Positions 52,679-63,268 are shown, counted from the stretch's first letter. The stretch is DNA of 64,000 nucleotides from Bacteroides sp. (GCA_014801535.1 JAAVEA010000001.1:1-64000); one strand, 5' to 3'. Program-made: numbers and translations. Notes: generated by a model not told the origin, from the sequence alone.

Positions 52679-53737
52679 TCAGTCGCGCCAGTCAAGAGCC
52701 GCAATCTGCTCTCTGTTCAATGACAGTGAGGGATTGTAAAATAATCTGTCTCCAGATAATTCTATAGGAGAATCAAAATTATTCACATATAAAGCTCCGG
52801 TGCCTAATCCCTGCGCCATATCGGTATTGAGTGTTGCAACCCACTGGGCAATTGCATTTAGTCCGATATTAGATTCAAGTGCCGAAGTGATCCACCAACC
52901 TATACCTCTTTTTTCGGCCAGATCTATCCACTCTTGTGCTCCAGAAAAACCACCGATAAGCGACGGCTTCAAAACAATATATGCAGGTTGAATAATGTCT
53001 AAGGCTGATTCCTTTTCTTCAAATGTGAATTTTCCAATTAATTCTTCATCCAGTGCAATCGCTACAGGAGATGTTTCACAAAGTTTACGCATCAGCTCGG
53101 GATGTCCTTGCCGAATAGGTTGTTCAATAGAATGCACATCAAGATCCGCAAGTTGATTGAGAACAGGTCTGATATTATCCATAGTGAATCCGCCATTTGC
53201 ATCAACTCTGATCTCGACTCTTGAGGAATCATATTTTGCTCGTATGGAAGAAATAATCTCTTTCTCCCTTTCCCATTCTATCGCACCGATTTTAATCTTT
53301 ATACATTTGAATCCTTCGTTGAGTTTTATTTCCAGACGCTCTTTCATCTCATCGAAGTTTCCCATCCATACGAGGCCATTTATTTCTATAGAGCCTTGAC
53401 CTTTAGTAAAGGGCGAATCAAAGTATATCCCTTTGCAACCAGATGAATAATCAAGAATGGCTTGTTCGAATCCGGCCTGAATAGAAGGGAAATGAGATAG
53501 ATCGGTAGGGATTCCGAGTTTAACATTGGTGACGAGTTCCGCCATTTTATAGAAATATCTTTCATCCGCTTCCGGAGAGAGACCGGGAAAAATCCCGGCC
53601 TCTCCAATTCCGTAATCAGAGGGATTCCTTTCATCAAAAATACGAATGAAAGCCGTCAGCTTATTTGTCATTACGCCCCGTGAAGTGCCAGCCGGAGCTT
53701 TAAAATCGAGAACGTAAGGAGCAAATTGTATTCTCAT
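52679..53737 (-). CDS. menC: O-succinylbenzoate synthase
   Basis: The 352-residue protein is MenC, an enolase-superfamily dehydratase that makes o-succinylbenzoate in menaquinone synthesis. It has a lid domain (1 to about 125) and a barrel with the catalytic lysines in FKCIKIKIGAIEWE (about 143-156), the metal ligands in EIRVDANGGF (Asp), SIEQP (Glu) and ALDEE (Asp/Glu), and the second Lys in YIVLKPSLIGGF. All the acid/base and metal residues expected are visible. It lies between menB and menE. Confidence 0.93.
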   Translation of the reverse strand: MRIQFAPYVLDFKAPAGTSRGVMTNKLTAFIRIFDERNPSDYGIGEAGIFPGLSPEADERYFYKMAELVTNVKLGIPTDLSHFPSIQAGFEQAILDYSSGCKGIYFDSPFTKGQGSIEINGLVWMGNFDEMKERLEIKLNEGFKCIKIKIGAIEWEREKEIISSIRAKYDSSRVEIRVDANGGFTMDNIRPVLNQLADLDVHSIEQPIRQGHPELMRKLCETSPVAIALDEELIGKFTFEEKESALDIIQPAYIVLKPSLIGGFSGAQEWIDLAEKRGIGWWITSALESNIGLNAIAQWVATLNTDMAQGLGTGALYVNNFDSPIELSGDRLFYNPSLSLNREQIAALDWRD

Positions 53738-53797
53738 AGAAATATCTTTATTTTAGATAAAAATATGAAGTCTAAATGACTTCAACAAACGAGTTCA

Positions 53798-54613
53798 TCA
53801 GGGGAATTTTGGGAACTGACCGAAGTCGGGATCTCTTTTTTCAAGGAAAGCATTTTTACCTTCCTGTGCTTCCTCCATAAGGTAATACATCAATGTTGCG
53901 TCTCCGGCAAATTCCATGATTCCATGTTGGCCGTCAAGTTCTGCGTTTAAGGCGCGTTTAATCATTCTTATAGCGAATGGAGAACGCTTTAAAATTGTGC
54001 GACACCACTCAACCGTAGTTTCCTCAAGTTTGTCAAATGGAACCACTTCATTCACCATCCCCATCTGCAATGCTTCCTGAGCGGTATATTGCTTGCACAG
54101 GAACCAAATCTCCCTTGCTTTTTTCTGACCTACACAACGTGCGAGATAGGAGGAGCCGAATCCGGCATCGAAACTGCCTACCTTGGGACCGGTCTGGCCG
54201 AAACGCGCGTTTTCAGATGCGATAGAAAGATCACAAACCACCTGCAGCACATTGCCACCTCCGATTGAATATCCATTTACCATTGCAATTACCGGCTTCG
54301 GTATCGAACGAATAGCGTGATGCAGTTCAAGAACATTAAGTCGGGGCACACCGTCTTCTCCTACGTATCCTCCCACTCCCTTGACATTCTGATCGCCTCC
54401 GCTACAGAATGCCTTGTCGCCGGCTCCGGTAAGTATTATTACTCCGATATCCTGTCTTTCCCGACATATGGCGAATGCATCAAGCATCTCCTGATTGGTC
54501 AGAGGGCGGAAAGCGTTATAAACTTTAGGACGGTTGATAGTTATTTTTGCAATTCCTTCAAATTGCTCGAAAATAATATCGGTATATTCTTTAATTGGTT
54601 TCCAGTTGAACAT
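53798..54613 (-). CDS. menB: 1,4-dihydroxy-2-naphthoyl-CoA synthase
   Basis: The 271-residue crotonase-fold enzyme closes the second ring of the naphthoquinone from o-succinylbenzoyl-CoA. Typical stretches are [20 protein letters not shown], the oxyanion strand [14 protein letters not shown] and [23 protein letters not shown], and the C-terminal [21 protein letters not shown] tail that is specific to MenB. Its ATG lies 4 bases after the menD stop. Confidence 0.95.
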   Translation of the reverse strand: MFNWKPIKEYTDIIFEQFEGIAKITINRPKVYNAFRPLTNQEMLDAFAICRERQDIGVIILTGAGDKAFCSGGDQNVKGVGGYVGEDGVPRLNVLELHHAIRSIPKPVIAMVNGYSIGGGNVLQVVCDLSIASENARFGQTGPKVGSFDAGFGSSYLARCVGQKKAREIWFLCKQYTAQEALQMGMVNEVVPFDKLEETTVEWCRTILKRSPFAIRMIKRALNAELDGQHGIMEFAGDATLMYYLMEEAQEGKNAFLEKRDPDFGQFPKFP

Positions 54614-54617
54614 TATT

Positions 54618-56348
54618 CTATTTTTTTATTTGTTTCTTATCTGTGGCATCAATGCGCATATACTTTCTTAAAAGGGATGCGCTGTATTCTTCATCGTCAA
54701 TTGCAATCTCAAGCAGAACGTTGGTTTCCGAAGCAAAAAAAAACGGGAGGATTTCTTCCAGCTGTTTTTCCGATCCGGCGGAAAAATAGGTCCATCCATA
54801 TGTTGCCGTAAGCTCCTTTACAGGAACTTTGGGGTCTGCACAGAAAAATTTATCACGATGCTCTATGTAGCGGGTAGGGGATATAAACCTGAAGATCCCT
54901 CCCCCCTTATTGTTGATGACAATAATTTTGAAAGAGGCCGGGAGAAAGTCAAGCCCCAATATTCCGGGTGCGTATGCGAACGACATATCACCTGTGATTA
55001 GAAGCGTAGGATCATTATAGGCTAATGCACAGCCGACAGCTGTTGCATTGGTTCCATCAATACCTGAGACCCCACGATTGGAATAACTGGCATGAGGAAT
55101 ATTCTCGGTGAATAGCTGCGCGTATCTTACGGGTGTGCCATTAGAGAGAAAAAGATTGTATTTACGGGGAATACAATTAAGGATCTTTTCAAAGGCTTTT
55201 AATTCAGACCATTCCGCATCAGCAGTGAATTGTTTTCTTGCTTCCAGTTGAGCGTCTTTTACATAATTCCATATCTTTGTGTAGGCGGAAAGATTAGTTC
55301 CTGTCTCAGGCCTCTTTTCATAATACTTCCTTAAGGTGTGATAAAACACTTTAAAAAAGAAGGCAGGAGAGGTGCGGATATTCAAGGAAAGATTTTTAAA
55401 TACATCCACTCCATAATAGGAGTCTCCGAGAGTCCATACCTCAGGAGCTTGATTCCTGATATATTCCTTCAGCATTCTTGAAATCAAAGCTCCTCCCAAT
55501 GATATGACAATATCGGGTCTCAGAGCAAGTTTAATCTCATCGGAAAGGCCGGAAATAACGGAATCAACCGCATAAGGATTGCCGTTAATATGAATGTTAG
55601 ACAGAGTCTCGCACAAGACAATCACTCCGGGAAGAGTGCTGAAGAGTGAAATATATTTGTTCAGATCGTTATCCGGAGCCATATATCCAACCACAATAAG
55701 AATCTTTTTCCCCTCAAGTTTCTGAAAGAGCATTCTAATATCGCTGGGGGCTAAAGACGGAGCGGCCTCAACGGTGTGTATAATTCTTATAGAGGAGGAG
55801 TCAACATCTTCCGTCTTGCTGATGGGAGTGTCTATCTGTACGTTTATGTGTACTGGTCCCGGCTTATAGTCTGAAGAAATTATTGCAGCCTCATTGGCAA
55901 TCCTGTTAACATACCATTCCATCTCTTTATTATCGGATTTCACGGGTATGTCGAAACTCTTTTTTACTATTTTGTTTAAAGCTCCCGGTTGAGCAAGAGT
56001 TTGCGAATCTTCCTGATCAATCCAATGTGCCGGACGGTCTGCGGAAATCACAATCAATGGTATTCCCTGATAATATGCTTCTGCAACTGCAGGAGCATAA
56101 TTATATAGTGCAGTGCCGGATGTGCAGATGAGTGCCACCGGACGTTTCGTCACCATCGCTATTCCTAAAGCGATAAAACCGGCCGTGCGTTCGTCGGTGA
56201 CAACACGTGTAGTCAGACGCTCTCTGTATGAACAAGAAATCAGCAGGGGGGCATTGCGGCTGCCGGGACTAGCTATAATATCTCTTATTCCGTGGGCTTC
56301 CAGCACATCGAGAAGTATTCGGCAATATATGTTATCAGTGTCCTTCAT
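54618..56348 (-). CDS. menD: SEPHCHC synthase MenD (thiamine-diphosphate enzyme)
   Basis: The 576-residue protein is MenD, which joins isochorismate and 2-oxoglutarate. It shows the three ThDP-family domains: the N-terminal Pyr domain ([29 protein letters not shown] with the ThDP Glu), the central domain, and the C-terminal PP domain ([37 protein letters not shown] with the GD...N metal motif and [12 protein letters not shown]). It is the first committed men gene here; menF, which supplies isochorismate, is not next to it. Confidence 0.94.
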   Translation of the reverse strand: MKDTDNIYCRILLDVLEAHGIRDIIASPGSRNAPLLISCSYRERLTTRVVTDERTAGFIALGIAMVTKRPVALICTSGTALYNYAPAVAEAYYQGIPLIVISADRPAHWIDQEDSQTLAQPGALNKIVKKSFDIPVKSDNKEMEWYVNRIANEAAIISSDYKPGPVHINVQIDTPISKTEDVDSSSIRIIHTVEAAPSLAPSDIRMLFQKLEGKKILIVVGYMAPDNDLNKYISLFSTLPGVIVLCETLSNIHINGNPYAVDSVISGLSDEIKLALRPDIVISLGGALISRMLKEYIRNQAPEVWTLGDSYYGVDVFKNLSLNIRTSPAFFFKVFYHTLRKYYEKRPETGTNLSAYTKIWNYVKDAQLEARKQFTADAEWSELKAFEKILNCIPRKYNLFLSNGTPVRYAQLFTENIPHASYSNRGVSGIDGTNATAVGCALAYNDPTLLITGDMSFAYAPGILGLDFLPASFKIIVINNKGGGIFRFISPTRYIEHRDKFFCADPKVPVKELTATYGWTYFSAGSEKQLEEILPFFFASETNVLLEIAIDDEEYSASLLRKYMRIDATDKKQIKK

Positions 56349-56396
56349 TTTCTTGAGTCGGAGATATTTTATATGGTCGGATATAAAAGAGCAGTT

Positions 56397-57347
56397 TTAT
56401 TCTGTGATGAAACGATCAGGATGATACCCCAACAAGAACGATGATGCATCCATTCTTTTTTTTCCTGATGGTTGAAGTGAGATGATTTCAAGAGTTTTTT
56501 CACCGGTGATGACATATAGTTTTTTATTTTCAATTCTTATCTCACCGGGTAGACCTTCGAAATCAGGCGCATTCAGACCTGTTTCAAATATTTTCACATC
56601 GAAAACCTTGCCATTTCTGTCTATCATTGTGCTCCACGCCGCGGGATACGGCGCAAGTCCTCTCACATGATTGAAGATGTCGGTTGCTTTGCGGGTCCAG
56701 TCAATCCGACAGTCTTCTTTAAAGATTTTAGGCGCTGGAATGAAATCTCCTTCCGGTTGAGGTTGTGTTTTCAATGAACCGTCAATAATTGAATCCACTG
56801 TATGAAGAACACATTCCGCCCCAATCTCCATTAAACGGTCATGAATCGTACCAGCATTGTCTTCTGGATGGATGTCTATTCTTCTCTGTTCAATCATATC
56901 GCCCGTGTCGATCTCATGTTTAAGAAAGAAAGTTGTTATGCCGGTTTCTTTCTCTCCATTCATTATCGCACGGTTTATGGGTGCTGCCCCGCGATATTTA
57001 GGGAGCAGTGAGCCATGAAGATTAAATGTTCCAAGCGGAGGCATTGCCCATACAATTTCAGGAAGCATTCTGAAAGCGATAACAATGAAAAGATCAGCTC
57101 CAATCTGTCTTAAAGCCTCCACAAAATCAGGAGATTTCAACTTTTCCGGTTGAAGCACCGGAAGTCCGGCCTCAACCGCATATTTCTTAACATCGCTCTG
57201 GATATGCTTATGCCCGCGTCCGGCAATTTTATCAGGCATCGTGACAACCGCCTTTACGTTATAACCGTTAGAAACGAGAGCATCCAGACTTTCTACAGCA
57301 AATTCAGGAGTGCCGAAAAAAACTATCTTTAAATCTTTTTTATCCAT
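56397..57347 (-). CDS. fmt: Methionyl-tRNA formyltransferase
   Basis: The 316-residue protein formylates the initiator Met-tRNA using 10-formyl-THF. The N-terminal Rossmann-like domain carries IVFFGTPEFAVESLDALV, the catalytic triad block FNLHGSLLPKYRGAAPINRAIMNGEKETGITTF (Asn, His, and the later Asp of EIDTGDMI), and the C-terminal OB domain holds PYPAAWSTM. The def gene, its usual neighbour in other bacteria, is absent; here fmt lies between clc and menD, 14 and 48 bases away. Confidence 0.96.
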   Translation of the reverse strand: MDKKDLKIVFFGTPEFAVESLDALVSNGYNVKAVVTMPDKIAGRGHKHIQSDVKKYAVEAGLPVLQPEKLKSPDFVEALRQIGADLFIVIAFRMLPEIVWAMPPLGTFNLHGSLLPKYRGAAPINRAIMNGEKETGITTFFLKHEIDTGDMIEQRRIDIHPEDNAGTIHDRLMEIGAECVLHTVDSIIDGSLKTQPQPEGDFIPAPKIFKEDCRIDWTRKATDIFNHVRGLAPYPAAWSTMIDRNGKVFDVKIFETGLNAPDFEGLPGEIRIENKKLYVITGEKTLEIISLQPSGKKRMDASSFLLGYHPDRFITE

Positions 57348-57361
57348 ATACTTTTTTCTTT

Positions 57362-59161
57362 TTAATCCTCCGTAAAATGTCGGAGAACACGGCGGTATGA
57401 ATTGAAAATTTTTGATTTTGATACAAAACCAACATATTTTCCATTATCAACCACCGGAAGATTCCATGCGTTAGTCTTATCAAATATCTCCATCACCTTA
57501 TCCATAGGGTAAGATAGTTCTATGGTTGCCGGTACGGCCGACATAAAACGAGACACATGCATCTTCTTATAAAGGTCGGAACGGAACATTATATTTCTGA
57601 TTTCATCAAGAATCACCACTCCTTTGAGCATCCCATCATCGTCAACTACCGGGAAAAGATTGCGGTTGCATACGGAAATGGTATCGACCATCTCTTTCAG
57701 ATTCATCTCCGGCTTGACAGTCTTAAAATCATTTTCAATAACATTATCAAGCTTGAGAAGTGTAAGCACCGCCTTGTCTTTTTCATGAGTGATAAGATCA
57801 CCGGCACGAGCCAGTCGCATAGTGTATATACTGTAGGGGAGGAAGAGTTTGATTGTCATATATGCGAGGAGTGACACGATTAGAAGAGGAAGGAAAAGAT
57901 CATACCCACCTGTCATCTCGGCGGTAAGGAAGATCGCCATAAGGGGGGCGTGCATAACACCACTCATTACTCCGGCCATACCCATCAAAGCGAAATTTTT
58001 CTGGGAAAGGTGTACGCCGATGTCAAGGTTATTGAGTATATAGGCAAACAGGAACCCACAAAGTGCTCCCACAAAAAGTGAAGGCGCAAAGGTTCCACCC
58101 ACTCCACCGGCTCCATTAGTGGCTGATGTGGCAAAAGCTTTGAACATCATCACTGCCCCTATGAAGAGCACGAGAAACCATACGTTGTCGCGGTCCACAT
58201 AGAAAAAAGTTCCATCAACTATTTTGGAAATATCACCTTCAAGAAGATTTTCGATCGCGCCATAACCCTCTCCATATAGAGGGGGGAAAATGAAAATTAA
58301 TACAGCGAGAATAATTCCTCCGGTGAGAATCTTGAAAAATTGGTTTGGGAGTTTGGAAAACACTGTTTCCATCCAAAACATTATGCGCGTGAAATAGAGA
58401 GAAACAAGACCACAGACAATTCCTAAAAGAATAGAAAAGGGGATACGGTTGGTCAGAAACGGTTCGCTTTGAGCAAAGAAAAATTCTGAATTATACCCTT
58501 CAAGCACATATGCCACTGTAGCACCGGCAATAGAGGAAATCAAGAGAGGCATTACTGTCATGCCGGTCAAGTCTATCATCAATACTTCCAATGTGAAAAG
58601 CATTCCGGCAATTGGGGCGCGGAAAATTCCCGCTATACCTGCGGCCGCTCCACACCCCACAAGTATCATAAGGATTTTGGGAGACAGCCGGAATGCCTGT
58701 CCGAAATTTGAACCGATTGCAGCTCCGGTAAATACAATTGGTCCCTCGGCTCCTACCGATCCTCCAAAACCAATTGTAATCGAAGAGGATATGAGGGAGG
58801 CATACATATTTTTCTTCTTTAACCGCGATTTGCGTCGCGAGATGGCATAGAGCACTTTTGTCACTCCATGCGAAATATTGTCTTTTACTACAAATTTCAA
58901 AAACAGAGTAACGATTAGAATCCCGATCACGGGATATACTAGATATAACCAGTTGGCCGATGTTGTGCTTAATCCCGATGTGAGGGCGTTGGCGATCAGG
59001 TGAATGAGAAACTTCAGCAACTGAGCAGCAAAGCCGCAAACGATGCCTACGATTAGAGCAAGGAAAACAACAAAATTACTTTCCTTGATGTGATGTTCTC
59101 TCCAGATTACGAATCTCATCCAGAGCTCAGTGAATTTATTATGTGTTTCTTTATATGCCAT
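57362..59161 (-). CDS. ClC-family chloride channel/antiporter with CBS pair
   Basis: The 599-residue protein has a ClC membrane domain (about 25-440) and a cytosolic CBS pair (about 470-595). Pore motifs are GGSVGAEGPIVFTGAAIG with the gating Glu, GAGGVGGTFAPSLFVGALCG (GxFxP-like) and the ISHGVTKVLYAI segment. The Ser of the usual GSGIP motif is not obvious, so the ion selectivity could differ. The CBS domains may sense adenine nucleotides. It is tightly packed with fmt and the sugar-transferase gene. Confidence 0.92.
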   Translation of the reverse strand: MAYKETHNKFTELWMRFVIWREHHIKESNFVVFLALIVGIVCGFAAQLLKFLIHLIANALTSGLSTTSANWLYLVYPVIGILIVTLFLKFVVKDNISHGVTKVLYAISRRKSRLKKKNMYASLISSSITIGFGGSVGAEGPIVFTGAAIGSNFGQAFRLSPKILMILVGCGAAAGIAGIFRAPIAGMLFTLEVLMIDLTGMTVMPLLISSIAGATVAYVLEGYNSEFFFAQSEPFLTNRIPFSILLGIVCGLVSLYFTRIMFWMETVFSKLPNQFFKILTGGIILAVLIFIFPPLYGEGYGAIENLLEGDISKIVDGTFFYVDRDNVWFLVLFIGAVMMFKAFATSATNGAGGVGGTFAPSLFVGALCGFLFAYILNNLDIGVHLSQKNFALMGMAGVMSGVMHAPLMAIFLTAEMTGGYDLFLPLLIVSLLAYMTIKLFLPYSIYTMRLARAGDLITHEKDKAVLTLLKLDNVIENDFKTVKPEMNLKEMVDTISVCNRNLFPVVDDDGMLKGVVILDEIRNIMFRSDLYKKMHVSRFMSAVPATIELSYPMDKVMEIFDKTNAWNLPVVDNGKYVGFVSKSKIFNSYRRVLRHFTED

Positions 59162-59174
59162 TTATAAAATCCAT

Positions 59175-60602
59175 TTATTTCCCGGCTCCGCTTATAATTG
59201 TGCGGATGGTATAGATAAGAATTTTCAGATCGAGAAGTAGAGACATATTGTTGATATATACCATATCATATTTGGTGCGTTCCACCATCTGGTCAAGATT
59301 CGATGCGTATCCGAATTTCACCATAGCCCAAGATGTAATTCCGGGACGAACCTGATATATAAGGCTGAAAAAAGGAACCTTCTTCACGATCTGATTTATA
59401 TAGTATTCTCTTTCAGGGCGTGGTCCGACTATTGACATCTCACCCCTCAGAACATTCCATAGCTGTGGTAATTCATCAATTCGATATTTTCTTAGAATCT
59501 TGCCGACTTTGGTGATTCTGGTATCAGCATCCGAAGAAAGTTGCGGACCGTTTTTTTCAGCATCGGTGCGCATGGTGCGAAATTTTATTATATTAAAAGG
59601 TCTATGGTGTTTACCCATTCTCTCCTGAGTATAAAATATCGGTCCCGAACTATCTGATTTTACACATAAGGCCACCACAGCAAACAGGGGAGAAAGTATG
59701 ATCAACCCCAGAAGAGAGGAGAGAATATCGAAAGTGCGTTTTATATTTTGTGCAAAATCACTTATACGAGGGGTTGAGAGATCTATAAGGGTGTGTCCAA
59801 GTATGTCGTTGGTACGAATCCCGGCTATAGCATAATCAAGATCAGCAGGTGCAATCTTTATCGGAATTTCGAGATCAATATATTCATCCACCATTTGAAG
59901 CACCGTATTGGTACCTGCTGTTTCAGGAGCGATTACAATCTGCGAAACTTTTTCCTCTTGACAGAAGGTCTTTAGATTTTTTTGCTTAATTATTGGGATA
60001 CCCTTATATTTGTGATTATTCCTTGATTCTCCTTCAAGTGCGACAAAGGCAACCACTTCATTGTCGTAAAGTGATTTTGAGTCAAGAATATTATCGGCCG
60101 CTTTTCTGGCTCTATCAGAATTCCCGATTATCACGGTTTTGAATACAAGCTTGCTTTTCCGTGCCTTTCGAACAGCAACCATTGTAATGGATATGCGTCC
60201 CAGATAAGTGAAGAAGAGAAGGAGCATAAAAATCAGCAGTATTAAAAAATATTCAGTTCTTCGCCGGGGAGTGGGATCATTTACCAGCATTGTCATGAAT
60301 ATCAGGAGCGAATTCACCATTGCACAGCCTGTGGTCACAAGCATTTCTGTAGCTCTTGACCTTGGAAAGGGATGATTATAATATCCTGAAAGGAGATAGG
60401 TAAACATTAGAGCCAGTGGAACAAGGCATTGTTCCCAAAGCAGTTTGGGCGTGGAAAGATAATTAAATACACCTTCGAACCCATCTTCAGAAATGAGAAT
60501 ACGATAGCGCAGAATATTGAAAACGAAAAATGCAAGCGAAGTCATAATGAAATCGCTCACCACGTATGCTATTCTCAAGGTTCTGTTTCTGCGCTTGAAC
60601 AT
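59175..60602 (-). CDS. Polyprenyl-phosphate hexose-1-phosphate transferase (WcaJ-like)
   Basis: The 475-residue protein has about five N-terminal membrane segments (to about 135), a CoA-binding-like Rossmann domain (about 150-255), and a C-terminal bacterial sugar transferase domain (PF02397): KRTFDILSSLLGLIILSPLFAVVAL, YTQERMGKHHRPFNIIKFRTMRTDAE, RKYRIDELPQLWNVLRGEMSIVGPRPE. It should load a sugar phosphate onto undecaprenyl phosphate, starting capsule, O-antigen or glycan synthesis. No glycosyltransferase cluster surrounds it. It follows sua5 by only 2 bases. Confidence 0.92.
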   Translation of the reverse strand: MFKRRNRTLRIAYVVSDFIMTSLAFFVFNILRYRILISEDGFEGVFNYLSTPKLLWEQCLVPLALMFTYLLSGYYNHPFPRSRATEMLVTTGCAMVNSLLIFMTMLVNDPTPRRRTEYFLILLIFMLLLFFTYLGRISITMVAVRKARKSKLVFKTVIIGNSDRARKAADNILDSKSLYDNEVVAFVALEGESRNNHKYKGIPIIKQKNLKTFCQEEKVSQIVIAPETAGTNTVLQMVDEYIDLEIPIKIAPADLDYAIAGIRTNDILGHTLIDLSTPRISDFAQNIKRTFDILSSLLGLIILSPLFAVVALCVKSDSSGPIFYTQERMGKHHRPFNIIKFRTMRTDAEKNGPQLSSDADTRITKVGKILRKYRIDELPQLWNVLRGEMSIVGPRPEREYYINQIVKKVPFFSLIYQVRPGITSWAMVKFGYASNLDQMVERTKYDMVYINNMSLLLDLKILIYTIRTIISGAGK

Positions 60603-60604
60603 TT

Positions 60605-61165
60605 CTACCTGATAATCTTTATTACGCTGTCGTTGGAAATCTTAATTATATTGCTTGGAGCATGAGGAGCAGGGCGATCCCTACCAATTTCCACAACATA
60701 ATCCACTCCGTCGATAATCTCTTTGTTAATCTCTGCAAAAGATGTGGGAGCCGGTTTTCCACTTATATTTGCTGAAGTTGAAACCAAAGGATGTTTCAAC
60801 CTTTGACAAAGTGTTTTAGAAAAATATTCATTCGTAATCCGGAATCCGGCAGACCCGTCTTCTGCCATAAGGGCGCTACAGATATTTACCGGTTCGTCGT
60901 AGATTATCGTGATCGGATTTACGGCAGCATCGATTAATTCCCAAGCAATATCGGGTATTTCTTTCACGTACTGCTGCAATTGACCTTCCGACCCGACCAG
61001 CATAAGCATAGCCTTTGCATCAGCTCTCTTTTTAAGAGTAAAAATACGCTTTACGGCTTCAGGATTGGTTGCATCACAACCAATTCCCCACACAGTGTCG
61101 GTAGGATAAAGAATGATTCCTCCCTCTTTTAATACTTTAAGTGCTTTATCGAGACTATCTTTCAT
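60605..61165 (-). CDS. tsaC: L-threonylcarbamoyladenylate synthase (Sua5/TsaC)
   Basis: The 186-residue protein matches the YrdC/Sua5 domain, which makes threonylcarbamoyl-AMP for the t6A modification of tRNAs reading ANN codons. Marks are GGIILYPTDTVWGIGCDATN, FTLKKRADAKAMLMLVGS, ITIIYDEPVN, the AGFRITNEYFSKTL segment and PLVSTSANISGKPAPTSFAEI. It has no C-terminal Sua5 domain, so it is the short TsaC-like form. I chose the ATG at 61165; a start at 61258 would overlap nadE by 82 bases. Confidence 0.94.
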   Translation of the reverse strand: MKDSLDKALKVLKEGGIILYPTDTVWGIGCDATNPEAVKRIFTLKKRADAKAMLMLVGSEGQLQQYVKEIPDIAWELIDAAVNPITIIYDEPVNICSALMAEDGSAGFRITNEYFSKTLCQRLKHPLVSTSANISGKPAPTSFAEINKEIIDGVDYVVEIGRDRPAPHAPSNIIKISNDSVIKIIR

Positions 61166-61176
61166 GAAATCAAAAT

Positions 61177-63123
61177 CTATAAATTTTCCGCTTCGCTGAT
61201 CCATAGGGCTGAAGAAGCATCTGATGGCATTCTCCAGTCGCCACGAGGAGAGAGACATACACTACCCACTTTCACCCCGTCAGGCATGCAGGATCTCTTG
61301 AACTGCTGGCTGAAGAAGCGGCGATAGAAGGTGATCAGCCACTTCTTGATGGTTTCTCTATCATATGCACCCTCAAAAGCCTTACAGGCAAGCGTAAAGA
61401 TTTTGGTAGGAGAGAAGGAATGGCGAAGCATAAGATGTAGGAAGAAATCGTGAAGTTCGTAAGGACCCACGAAATCTTCAGTTTTTTGCGCGATAGAACC
61501 ATCGGCGGCCGCCGGCAGAAGTTCCGGACTTATTGGTGTGTCAATGATGTCCTGAAGTGTTTCTTTAACTTTCTCATTTTTTTCAGAAATCATGTAGCCC
61601 TTAACAAGATCTCTGACAAGAGTTTTCGGTATGGAGGCATTGACTCCATACATCGACATCTGATCCCCATTATATGTGCACCACCCGAGGGCAAGTTCGG
61701 ATAGATCACCTGTTCCGATGACTATTCCTCCTGTTTTATTAGCCATATCCATAAGAATCTGAGTTCTTTCTCTGGCTTGGGAGTTTTCGTAAGTGGCATC
61801 GTGCTTATCAGGATTCTGTCCTATGTCTGAGAAGTGTATTTCCACAGCCTTGTTAATGGCTATCTCCATGGGTGTCACTCCCAACTCTTCCATTAGGTTC
61901 CAGGCATTTCCATGGGTTCTCTCGGTTGTGCCAAAACCGGGCATTGTTATACCGATTATCCCTTTACGGTCGAGCGAAAGAAGATCGAATGCTTTTACAG
62001 TGACAAGCAGGGCAAGGGTGGAATCAAGCCCCCCCGAAATACCGATAACCGCTTTGTCGCATTTGATTGCTTTCAAGCGTTGAGCAAGTCCCCAAGCTTG
62101 AATTGATGAGATCTCGTCACATCTTTGACGTAACAGGTTCTCATTTTTCTCTACAAATGGGGTTGGATTTACGTAGCGATATTCAAGATTATTTATTATC
62201 GCTGTCTTCTGTGTTTGATCATCTCCCTCCTTACGTTTGATTATGATGATCGGCTCAATCATATTATCAGGTTCTGTTCGGAAGGTGTTGTGATGATTAC
62301 GGTCGTTGCGTAGAAGTTCGACATCAACATCGGCAATCTCCATTTGAGGGGAGAGTGAGAAACGTTCAGAACAACAGAGTAGAACTCCGTTTTCCGCTAT
62401 GATGCAGTTTCCCGCGAACGCAAGATCCGTAGAAGATTCTCCCGACCCTGCTGAAGCGTAAACATATGCACACCGACATCGTGCCGATTGCTGCTCAATC
62501 AGATCTACAAGATAGGAATGCTTCCCCGCTAATTCGTCTGTGGCAGAGAGATTGAAAATTATCTCCGCGCCTGATTTTGACATTTGAGAACTCGGTGGAA
62601 CGGGAACCCACAGGTCTTCACAAATCTCGACACCGAATGTTATGCCGTATCGGTTAAACAGAAGATGTGTAGAAAAAGGTATTTCGTAATTGAAAGGAGC
62701 AATTACATCATCAGATTTCACACCTTCTGCAAACCATCTCCTTTCATAAAATTCATTATAGTTGGGTAAATACTTTTTGGGAACCACTCCCCACACCTTG
62801 CCTTCAGAGATAATTGCCGCGCAATTATATATAGCATTACGTCTTGCAATCGGAATCCCTACGATAAACGTTGTTCTCACATCATGTGAGAAGTCGGCAA
62901 GAGTTTTCAGACCTTCAATGGATTTCTCAAGAAGGTTGGACTGGAAGAAGAGATCAGCGCAAGTATATCCTGTCACTGACAATTCCGGGAAAACAAGAAG
63001 ACTCACATTTTTCTGATCTGCTTGTTTCACCATATCGCAGATTCGGTTCACGTTAAATTCTACATCACCGACTTTTACAGCGGGTTTTGCCGCGGCTACA
63101 CGGATATAACCAAGATTCTCCAT
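61177..63123 (-). CDS. nadE: Glutamine-dependent NAD+ synthetase
   Basis: The 648-residue protein joins an N-terminal nitrilase-type glutaminase (about 1-270) to an NAD synthetase (about 310-648). The glutaminase triad is visible in LLVFPELSVTGY (Glu), VVPKKYLPNYNEFYE (Lys) and GVEICEDLWVP (Cys). The synthetase has the PP-loop GISGGLDSTLALLV, and GTGDLSELALGWCTYNGDQM. It amidates deamido-NAD+ with glutamine nitrogen. I begin it at the ATG at 63123; the 22 residues upstream do not fit the family. It is the first gene of the nine-gene minus-strand run. Confidence 0.96.
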   Translation of the reverse strand: MENLGYIRVAAAKPAVKVGDVEFNVNRICDMVKQADQKNVSLLVFPELSVTGYTCADLFFQSNLLEKSIEGLKTLADFSHDVRTTFIVGIPIARRNAIYNCAAIISEGKVWGVVPKKYLPNYNEFYERRWFAEGVKSDDVIAPFNYEIPFSTHLLFNRYGITFGVEICEDLWVPVPPSSQMSKSGAEIIFNLSATDELAGKHSYLVDLIEQQSARCRCAYVYASAGSGESSTDLAFAGNCIIAENGVLLCCSERFSLSPQMEIADVDVELLRNDRNHHNTFRTEPDNMIEPIIIIKRKEGDDQTQKTAIINNLEYRYVNPTPFVEKNENLLRQRCDEISSIQAWGLAQRLKAIKCDKAVIGISGGLDSTLALLVTVKAFDLLSLDRKGIIGITMPGFGTTERTHGNAWNLMEELGVTPMEIAINKAVEIHFSDIGQNPDKHDATYENSQARERTQILMDMANKTGGIVIGTGDLSELALGWCTYNGDQMSMYGVNASIPKTLVRDLVKGYMISEKNEKVKETLQDIIDTPISPELLPAAADGSIAQKTEDFVGPYELHDFFLHLMLRHSFSPTKIFTLACKAFEGAYDRETIKKWLITFYRRFFSQQFKRSCMPDGVKVGSVCLSPRGDWRMPSDASSALWISEAENL

Positions 63124-63186
63124 CTCAAAATCTATTTTTTCCGCAATTAGAAAGATTTCAATCCAAATTGCGAGATATATTATATG

Positions 63187-63218
63187 CAAAGATAATTAAA
63201 CATTTTTATATTTAGAAA
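63187..63218 (-). promoter_or_regulatory. Candidate promoter of the nadE-to-menE run
   Basis: On the minus strand TTTC (63215-63218), 20 bases, TATCTTTG (63187-63194), giving a start point about 57 bases ahead of nadE. The nine genes to menE have gaps of 2-60 bases, so one transcript is possible. Confidence 0.5.
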
Positions 63219-63268
63219 TGTTATTTAACTAAACTAAATCTCCCTCAAAAAATTAAATATATTTTAAT

